Part shown: one piece after another, positions 55,931 to 64,000 of the stretch
Numbering within the stretch: the first letter of the stretch is position 1
Layout of the letters: every line of letters starts with the position of its first letter
Assembly: GCF_045679555.1 (NCBI RefSeq)
Contig: NC_092099.1
Span: 14,584,076-14,648,075, forward strand
Direction of reading: 5' to 3'
Length of the DNA: 64,000 nucleotides
Origin: Salvelinus alpinus
Lineage: Eukaryota; Chordata; Actinopteri; Salmoniformes; Salmonidae
Program-made: the position numbers and the translations under genes
Notes under the pieces: generated by a model
Database searches by the model: none
The model's input: only the letters and a program-made list of their open reading frames with translations
Told to the model about the DNA's origin: nothing

Positions 55931-57138
55931 ATATATTTTCATTTTAGCCATCAATTGAGTACTTTCCTGAGAGCAATAGCAGCTGGACTGGCAATATCCT
56001 ACTAATTCAGATCAGAGGCTTGAGCACCAGGAGAAAGTTGATATTGTAGAGTAGGTGTCTGATGCTGCCAGCCACTTTGGCCACACAGCTGCTCTCTAGC
56101 AATATAAACTTACTGTTGTTACAATAGCCTGGCATAGATGTCTGGGCAACAGGAGAATCAACACGTATGCAATGCACTGAGTAGACTCACAGATGCTTAG
56201 AAACAAAATAGTTCCATTCGTTAAGAGTAAATCAATGGCTCCAAAAAAAACGTTTTCACCTTATTGATGCACGAGGCATGTGTGATTTACTGTATTTGAA
56301 CGGGACTGAGCTGGTAAAATTAATTTCCGGTTGATAAATGATGATAGCGTTGTCTTTTATCTGAAGTCTTACAGGGAGGAAAATGATTGGGCGGTCTCGC
56401 CTAGTGTTACATGTGCAGACTTATAAAGAAGGCTATTCTCTCCCCCTTGTCCCACGTTATGTTTGCTTTCTTTGAGGAAGGACACATTGAAGGACATCAG
56501 TCACCACTTTGCGCTGCATGTTTCAGATCAGTTCTATCCATCTCGTGTCAAGCCATCACTCACCCTGCTCCTACGCCAATTCATAAATCTATCCACGCTG
56601 GTGCAGTGACAGAGAGAGACCTGGTGGTCCAAACATCGTTTACCTTTTTTCACGTCAACCGGTGCTCAAAATAAACGCTCCCCCATCTCCCACAGGGTCA
56701 GTCAACCTCTGTGACACATTGCACTTATGTGACAAACTGAAGAGATGTGAGAATTGAACTCCTCTCATTGAGAATATTCATCATTCAGGGAATATGGAGT
56801 ACATACATATGTAAATGTTTTTTCTGATCCATCACATCGCACTACTACTCACTCAGGTGAATGTTTAGGCACCTCTTACTTTGCACCTTTGAACCATCAG
56901 GTTGTTTATGGCCTCACTTTATACAGACTGATTTATTACAGGCCTAACCCATCTGCTTTGATAATAGTGATTTATCCTTAATTTATGATACTATGGTGCA
57001 GTTTCCCGGACACAGATTAAACCTATTCCTGGACTAAAAAGCAAACTCAATGGAGAATTACTATTGAAAAGGCTGAATCTGTGTCCAAGAAACCACCCCT
57101 CATTATGTGATTACTTAATATGACTTAATATCCCACCT
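55931..57138. other. Intergenic, UBR3 to MYO3B (second part)
   Basis: No gene, recognised repeat or MYO3B exon was seen. Confidence 0.35.
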
Positions 57139-57143
57139 GTCAT

Positions 57144-57483
57144 TGTAACGTTCGTCGTCGGAATGAGACCAGCGTGGAAAGTGTTCATGATTTAATGTTC
57201 ACAAAAACACTCAAACAAAATGGCAAAAGGAGAAAACGAAAGCACACAGTTCTGTCAGGGCAACAACCTAAACCGAAAACAACACCCCACAAAACCCAAA
57301 CAGAAAATGACAACTTATATATGATCCACAATCAGAGACAACGATAGACAGCTGCCTCTGATTGGGAACCACACTCGGCAAAACAACAAAGAAATAGAAA
57401 ACATAGATTTTCCCACCCGAGTCACACCCTGACCTAACCAAACATAGAGAATAAATAAGGATCTCTAAGGTCAGGGCGTGACA
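57144..57483. mobile_element. Solo LTR with 5-bp target-site duplication
   Basis: A 340-bp block begins TGTAACGTTCGTCG and ends GGTCAGGGCGTGACA, that is TG...CA. It is flanked on both sides by GTCAT (57139-57143 and 57484-57488). The body (CAGAGACAACGATAGACAGC, TCTGATTGGGAACCACACTC) is a word pattern I recognise as very frequent in salmonid genomes. No internal retroviral or retrotransposon sequence adjoins, so it reads as a solo LTR left by LTR-LTR recombination. Orientation is uncertain. Confidence 0.8.
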
Positions 57484-58206
57484 GTCATTGGATAAAGACA
57501 CCAAAGTCAGATAGAAAATTATATTTAAAAAAAGAAGGAATTGTATTAGTAAGCTCTTTCAGTTTGATTTGTGTGGAGGTTGGGGTAGAGAAAAGCACCA
57601 GTCAAGGTAATCCCAGGCCAATCCAATTGATGCTGAAGACATTGAAGTGTTGTTAGTGGTGTCTCGCTGGACATCGACAGGGTCCCTGTGGTACGTGCTA
57701 ATCCAGATTCCCAGTGCAATGCTACTTGTTACATGTCCCCTCGGGTATAAGCAAGCGTCATCTGTATGGGTCTTGTTTTACTATGAGACACTTTAGTCAT
57801 TTGTCTGCACTGTCCAAGGCTTAATGAGTCACAGAATAACACTCCCGATGTAAGTATCGTCGTTTGGTTTGAATTTAGCTTTCTCTTCGGCTGCTTTAAA
57901 CCTGTTAAGTGCCTCCCTTGGCCAAGTAGATGTGTCATTGGGCTCAATCAGGGGTTTAGTGGTCTACTGTATAACATAATATATAGCAAGCTGTTAATAT
58001 CTTTAGTGTTGATATAGCGGTAATGAGAAAGTGTGTTTTGGTGAAGCATTGCATGTAGATCAGTGTGGTCAAAGCCATATGCAGGATGTTTTGAAGCTAA
58101 ACTACTGACACGTTGCCTGTTATCTTTCCTTGATTAGCAAAGCTTCCCGAGAGAGGAGAAAGTGTTGGCAGGGATACACATTTCATTTAGTTCCAACATG
58201 TGTGTA

Positions 58207-58744
58207 TGTAACGGATGTGAAATGGCTAGCTAGTTAGCGGGTACGCGCTAGTAGCGTTTCAATCAGTTACGTCACTTGCTCTGAAACCTATTAGTAGTGT
58301 TGCCCCTTGCTCAGCAAGGGCCGCGGCTTTTGTGGAGCGATGGGTAACGATGCTTCGTGGGTGACTGTTGTTGATGTGTGCAGAAGGTCCCTGGTTCGCG
58401 CCCGAGGTCGGGGCGAGGGGACGTACTAAACTTATACTGTGACATTGATGCTGTTGACCCGGATCACTGGTTGCTGCGGAAAAGGAGGAGGTTGAAAGGG
58501 GGGTGAGTGTAACGGATGTGAAATGGCTAGCTAGTTAGCGGGTACGCGCTAGTAGCGTTTCAATCAGTTACGTCACTTGCTCTGAAACCTATTAGTAGTG
58601 TTGCCCCTTGCTCTGCAAGGGCCGCGGCTTTTGTGGAGCGATGGGTAACGATGCTTCGTGGGTGACTGTTGTTGATGTGTGCAGAAGGTCCCTGGTTCGC
58701 GCCCGTGTCGGGGCGAGGGGACGGTTTAAAGTTATACTGTTACA
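58207..58744 (+). mobile_element. Miniature LTR element (TRIM-like), two LTRs around a 63-bp core
   Basis: Two near-identical direct repeats, 58207-58444 (238 bp) and 58508-58744 (237 bp), both start TGTAACGG. They end TGACA and TTACA, so each runs TG...CA. The 63-bp core ends in a purine-rich run (GGAAAAGGAGGAGG, GAAAGGGGGGTGAG) just before the second repeat, like a polypurine tract. TGTA flanks the whole unit (58203-58206, 58745-58748), consistent with a 4-bp target duplication. Each repeat contains a GC-rich hairpin CCCTTGC-loop-GCAAGGG and a tRNA-like B-box word TGGTTCGCGCCCG. No coding capacity. A clear primer-binding site next to the first repeat was not found. Confidence 0.6.
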
Positions 58745-58748
58745 TGTA

Positions 58749-59655
58749 CATGAATGAAGCATGAATGAAAGGAATGAAACTGACCATCCTACCAATCCTC
58801 GACTTCGGTGATGTCATTTACAAAATAGCCTCCAATACCCTACTCAATAAATTGGATGCAGTCTATCACAGTGCCATCCGTTTTGTCACCAAAGCCCCAT
58901 ATACTACCCACCACTGCGACCTGTACGCTCTCGTTGGCTGGCCCTCGCTTCAAACTCGTCGCCAAACCCACTGGCTCCAGGTCATCTACAAGACCCTGCT
59001 AGGTAAAGTCCCTCCTTATCTCAGCTCGCTGGTGACCATAGCAGCACCCACCTGTAGCACGCGCTCCAGCAGGTATATCTCTCTGGTCACCCCCAAAACC
59101 AATTCTTCCTTTGGCCGCCTCTCCTTCCAGTTCTCTGCTGCCAATGACTGGAACGAACTACAAAAATCTCTGAAGCTGGAAACACTTATCTCCCTCACTA
59201 GCTTTAAGCACCAGCTGTCAGAGCAGCTCACAGATTACTGCACCTGTACATAGCCCATCTATAATTTAGCCCAAACAACTACCTCTTTCCCTACTGTATT
59301 TATTTATTTATTTTGCTCCTTTGCACCCCATTATCTCTAATTTGCACATTCTTCCACTGCAAATCTACCATTCCAGTGTTTTACTTGTTATATTGTATTT
59401 ACTTCGACACCGTGGCCTTTTTTTTTTTTTTTTTTTTGCCTTCACCTCCCTTATCTCACCTCACTTGCTCACATTGTATATAGACTTATTTTTCTACTGT
59501 ATTATTGACTGTATGTTTGTTTTACTCCATGTGTAACATTGTGTTGTTGTATGTGTCGAACTGCTTTGCTTTATCTTGGCCAGGTCGCAATTGTAAATGA
59601 GAACTTGTTCTCAATTTGCCTACCTGGTTAAATAAAGGTGAAATAAAATAAAAAT
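58749..59655 (+). mobile_element. 5'-truncated LINE: end of reverse-transcriptase ORF and 3' tail
   Basis: A 162-codon frame (58765-59253) reads LDFGDVIYKIASNTLLNKL, YHSAIRFVTKAPYTTHHC, then GRLSFQFSAANDWNELQKS. This is the typical C-terminal region of fish LINE ORF2 proteins. It is followed by a 400-bp tail ending GGTTAAATAAAGGTGAAATA. The tail matches the antisense copy at 37151-37460. It abuts the TRIM-like element and stops about 30 bp before the broken MYO3B exon. Confidence 0.85.
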
Positions 59656-59683
59656 TCACTTGGAGCTCTATAATTCAATGTAG

Positions 59684-59827
59684 GAGGTTGCTGTATGGTC
59701 TGGAGAGCCTGGCGGATCCTTTGGCTGACTGCAGGGACCATTGGTAAAGGAACCTGTGGAAAAGTCTAGAGTGAACAACAGGAAGGATGGGAGTCAGGCA
59801 TCAGTCAAAGTCCTGCACCCAATTAAT
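59684..59827 (+). pseudogene. myo3b: Broken MYO3B exon carrying the kinase glycine loop
   Basis: A class III myosin kinase exon is clearly recognisable but is spread over three reading frames. YGLESLADP is at 59694-59720, TIGKGTCGKV (the ATP-binding glycine loop) at 59737-59766, and VNNRKDGSQASVKVLHPIN at 59771-59827, followed by a good donor GTAAGT. The gap before the loop is 16 nt where relatives have about 24. The gap after it is 4 nt where 6 are expected and contains TAG. The exon ends in phase 0, as required by the intact exon at 63088. Order, strand and phase all fit MYO3B, so this is the native exon rather than a stray copy. It is decayed, or the assembly has errors here. Confidence 0.75.
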
Positions 59828-59840
59828 GTAAGTTAAACGT

Positions 59841-59985
59841 GATTGGGAGTCCCATAGGGCGGTGTACAATTGGCCTAGCTTCGTTAGGGTTTGGCAGCCT
59901 ACCCCGGGGTAGGCTGTCATTGTAAATAAGAATTTGTTCTTAACTTGCCTAGTTAAATAAAGGTTCAATTAAAATTAAATTAAAA
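59841..59985 (+). mobile_element. SINE 3' part
   Basis: The sequence runs from GGGAGTCCCATAGGGCGGTG and ACAATTGGCCTAGC to CATTGTAAATAAGAATTTGT and AGTTAAATAAAGGTT, the body and tail of a salmonid SINE lacking its tRNA-like head. It begins only 8 nt after the GTAAGT donor of the broken MYO3B exon. Confidence 0.75.
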
Positions 59986-60196
59986 TGCAAAAGAGACACA
60001 ATCAATTGATATGTCTCTTGAGAAAGTTTAGGTGCTCTTGCTCATTTTCGCCAGTAATGTCAACCCTTACCAGTGATAACGCTAAACCAAACAAATTAAT
60101 AAAGGAAATCATCTCTGTTTTTCTTGACTATTGTTTGCCTTGTCTCAGTATACCAAGCATACAAACAGAATAAGTTCCTTCGCTTAGTTCCGTATA

Positions 60197-62420
60197 CCTG
60201 CCTCCCCATTAAATCAAATCAAATTGTATTTGTCACATGCTCCGAAAATAACAGGTGTAGACCTTACCGTGAAACGCTTACTTTCAAGCCCTTAACCAAC
60301 AATGCAGTTCAAGAAAGAGTGAAGGAAATATTTACTGAATAAACTAAAGTAAAAAATTATAAAAAGTACCACAATAAAATAACAATAATGAGGCTATATA
60401 CAGGGGATACGGGTACCGAGTCAATGTGCGGGGGTACAGGTTAGTCAAGGTAATTTGTACATGTAGGTATGGGTAAAGTGACTATGAATAGATAATAAAC
60501 AGCGCGTAGCAGCAGTGTAAAAACAAATGGGGGGGGGGGGTAGTGTCAATGTAAATAGTCCGGGTGGCCATTTGATTAATTGTTCAGCAGTCCTATGGCT
60601 TGGAGGTAGAAGCTGTGGATGGAGCCTTTTGGTCCTAGACTTGGTGCTCCGGTACCACTTACCGTGCGGTAGCTGAGAGAACAGTCTATGAGTTGGGTGA
60701 CTGGAGTCTTTGACGATTTTTTGGGCCTTCCTCTGACACCGCCTAATATATAGGTCCTGGATGGCAGGAAGCTTGGCTCCAGTGATGTACTGGGCCGTAC
60801 TCGCTACCCTCTGTAACGCCTTATGGTGGTGATGGTGGTGGTGATGGGTGGTGGTGATGCAACCGGTCAGGATGCTCTTGATGGTGCAGCTGTAGAACTT
60901 TTTGAGGATCTGGGGACCCATGCCAAATCTTTTCGGTCTCCTGAGGGGGAAAAGGTGTTGTCGTGCTCTCTTCACGACTGTCTTGGTGTGTTTGGACCAT
61001 GATAGTTTGTTGGTGATGTGGACCCGCTCCACCACAGTCCCTTCGATGTTAATGGGGGCCTGTTCGGCCCGCCTTTTCCTGTAGTCCACGATCAGCTCCT
61101 TTGTCTTGCTGACATTGAGGAAGAGGTTGTTGTCCTTGCATCACACTGCAAGGTCTCTGACCTCCTCCCTTTAGTCTGTCTCATCATTGTCGGTGATCAG
61201 GCCTACCACTGTTGTGTCGTCATCAAACTTAATGATGGTGTTTGAGTCGTGTTTGGCCACGCAGTCGTGGGTGAGGGGACTAAACACGCAGATGTGTTGT
61301 TGCCTACCCTTACTACCTGGGGTTGGCCCGTCAGGAAGTCCAGGATCCAGTTGCAGAGGGAGGTATTTAGTCCCAGGGTCCTTAGCCTAGTGATGAGCTT
61401 TGTGGGCACTATGGTGTTGAACGCTGAGGTGTAGTCAATGAACAGCATTCTCACGCAGGTGTTCCTTTTGTCCAGGTGGGAAAGGGCAGTGTGGAGTGCG
61501 ATTGAGATTGCTTCGTCTGTGGATCTGTTGGAGCGGTATGTGAATTGGAGTGGGTCTAGTGATGTTGATGTAAGCCAGCACCAGCCTTTCAAAGCACTTC
61601 ATGGCTACTGACGTGAGTGGTACGGGGCGGTAATCATTTAGGCAGGTTACCTTCGCTTTCTTGGGCACAGGGACAATGGTGGTCTGCTTGAAACATGTAG
61701 GTATTACAGACTCTGTCAGGGAGAGGTTGAAAATGTCAGGGAAGACACTTGCCAGTTGGTCCGTGCATGCTTTGAGTACACGTCCTGGTAATCTGTCTGG
61801 CCCTGCGGCTTTGTGAATGTTGACCTGTTTAAAGGTCTTGCTCACATCGGCTACCGAGAGCGTGATCACACAGTCGTCCGGAACATCTGGTACTCTCATG
61901 CATGCTTCAGTGTTGCTTGCGTCGAAGCGAGCATAAAAGGCATTTAGCTCATCTGGTAGGCTCGCGTCACTGGGCAGCTCGCGGCTGGGTTTCCCTTTGT
62001 AGCCCGTAATCATTTTCAAGCCCTGCTACATCCGACGAGCATCGGAGCCGGTGTAGTAGGATTCAATCTTAATCCTGTATTGACGCTTTGCCTGTTTGAT
62101 GGTTCGTCTGAGGGTGCAGCGGAATTTCTTATAAGCGTCCGGATTAGTGTCCCGCTCCTTGAAAGCGGCAGCTCTAACCTTTAGCTTGATGCGGATGTTG
62201 CCTGTAATCCATGGCTTCTGGTTGGGATATGTATGTACGGTCAATGTGGGGACGACGTCGTCGTTGCACTTATTGATGAAGCCGATGACTGAGGTGGTTT
62301 ACTCCTCAATGCCATTGGATGAATCCCGGAAGATTTTCCAGTCTGTGCTAGCAGAACAGTCCTGTAGCGTAGCATCCGCGTCATCTGACCACTTCCGTAT
62401 TGAGCGAGTCACTGGTACTC
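60197..62420 (-). mobile_element. Antisense LINE with decayed reverse transcriptase
   Basis: On the minus strand there are ORF2 pieces. At 62244-62026: YPNQKPWITGNIRIKLKVRA. At 62019-61435, the reverse-transcriptase fingers and palm: [35 protein letters not shown]. At 61592-61203: [11 protein letters not shown], then [19 protein letters not shown]. At 61089-60445, the C-terminal part: RPKRFGMGPQILKKFYSC. The catalytic box reads [10 protein letters not shown] instead of FADD, and the block before it is deleted and frameshifted. The 3' end is near AAATCAAATCAAATTGTATT (60204). It is about 2.2 kb and 5' truncated, between the broken and intact MYO3B exons. Confidence 0.85.
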
Positions 62421-63087
62421 CCATGTACCTGTCCCTGTATTTACTGTTCCCAAGTAGATTCACTACCTGTCTCCTTTTCATCCATTTCCACTCCATTTCT
62501 ACACCCACTCTCCACAGTCGTCCTTACCATCTCCCTCCGACTTTCTGTATGTCACGACCTTAGTGATGTGCAGCTACTTGCCAGACCTGTCTGTGGCGCT
62601 GAGGCCAGGGGGGCCTTCAGTGGCGCCATGTTGTGTTTGTGAGATTCAAGCTGAGTGCTTGCCTGTGATTGTGTCAGTGCTTCAATCCCTCTTGCGCCTC
62701 TCGCTAGCCCCCTGCTGCAGCTCGCCAGCTGGGTATGAAGATGTAGCTGCTTCCCTGCTCATCCCTCTCCTTGATTAGACCGCTGACAGTATCGTTCACG
62801 TATCCAGGAAGAGGAATTCTGCCTCTGTGATGCTTTCTCTTCACTTCCACTGAGATTTAAACTGATATAGAAGAAGCTTCATTGGTACTTCTAACCAAGA
62901 GTTAGTTTCCCTGTGTTTAATGGTTCCGGGCTCTGATTGAGGGGGTTTTAGTTCCCTTCAATTTTATTTCAACATCCATCTTTTTTAGAAATTTAAGTAG
63001 TTGTCGACACGTTGTTTTGTCTTCTGGTGTGTTGGTGTTCAGTCAACATGTTGTGTGACTGATGTTAATGTGTCCTCCTTGTCAAAG
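62421..63087 (+). other. MYO3B intron, remainder
   Basis: No gene, and no intact alternative copy of the glycine-loop exon, was seen here. Confidence 0.4.
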
Positions 63088-63992
<905 letters not shown>

Positions 63993-64000
63993 GTGAGATG

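Noticed and set aside
58207-58744. Pair of tRNA genes from the TGGTTCGCGCCCG word
   Set aside because: Only the T-arm/B-box part resembles a tRNA; no convincing acceptor or anticodon stem was found.

Overview
This is a vertebrate (teleost) nuclear genomic window, almost certainly from a salmonid (Salmo, Oncorhynchus or Salvelinus type). Coding sequence is split into short exons with GT-AG introns. The introns are packed with repeats I know from salmonid genomes: Tc1-like DNA transposons of several subfamilies, tRNA-derived HpaI-type SINEs, and non-LTR retrotransposons whose 3' tails resemble the SINE tails. The gene order KLHL23 - SSB - METTL5 - UBR3 - MYO3B matches human 2q31.1, so this is an ordinary conserved syntenic block. 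A salmonid has an extra whole-genome duplication, so every gene here may have a second copy elsewhere.

Layout. 1-1003: last three coding exons of KLHL23 (+). 1.8-2.6 kb: a decayed repeat. 3785-6114: complete SSB (La autoantigen, 11 coding exons, 400 aa, +). 6198-8706: complete METTL5 (7 coding exons, 208 aa, -). METTL5 converges on SSB so tightly that its last coding exon lies inside the SSB 3' UTR. 8707-9449: a short divergent METTL5/UBR3 promoter region. 9450-50142: complete UBR3 (39 coding exons, 1845 aa, +). Its introns hold four Tc1-like elements, a LINE fragment, SINEs and other repeats. 50143-57138: UBR3 3' UTR and intergenic DNA with a fifth Tc1 element and the end of a sixth. 57144-57483: a solo LTR with a 5-bp target duplication. 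58207-58744: a 538-bp miniature element with two LTR-like repeats. 58749-59655: LINE 3' end. 59684-59827: a frame-broken exon of MYO3B. 59841-62420: SINE and antisense LINE. 63088-63992: two intact MYO3B kinase exons, the second preceded by a (CT)n(CA)45 microsatellite that runs right up to its splice acceptor.

All exon structures were read by eye from protein similarity and splice sites. The spliced SSB, METTL5 and UBR3 reading frames add up to exact multiples of three (1203, 627 and 5538 nt) and close on stop codons, which is strong internal support.

The genes are housekeeping or regulatory: an RNA chaperone (La), an 18S rRNA m6A methyltransferase (METTL5), an E3 ubiquitin ligase (UBR3), a kelch protein and a myosin kinase. 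They do not form a pathway, and I see no new multi-gene system. The points most worth follow-up are the apparent decay of the MYO3B 5' kinase exon, its microsatellite-abutted acceptor, and the TRIM-like element with a tRNA-like B-box in its LTRs.
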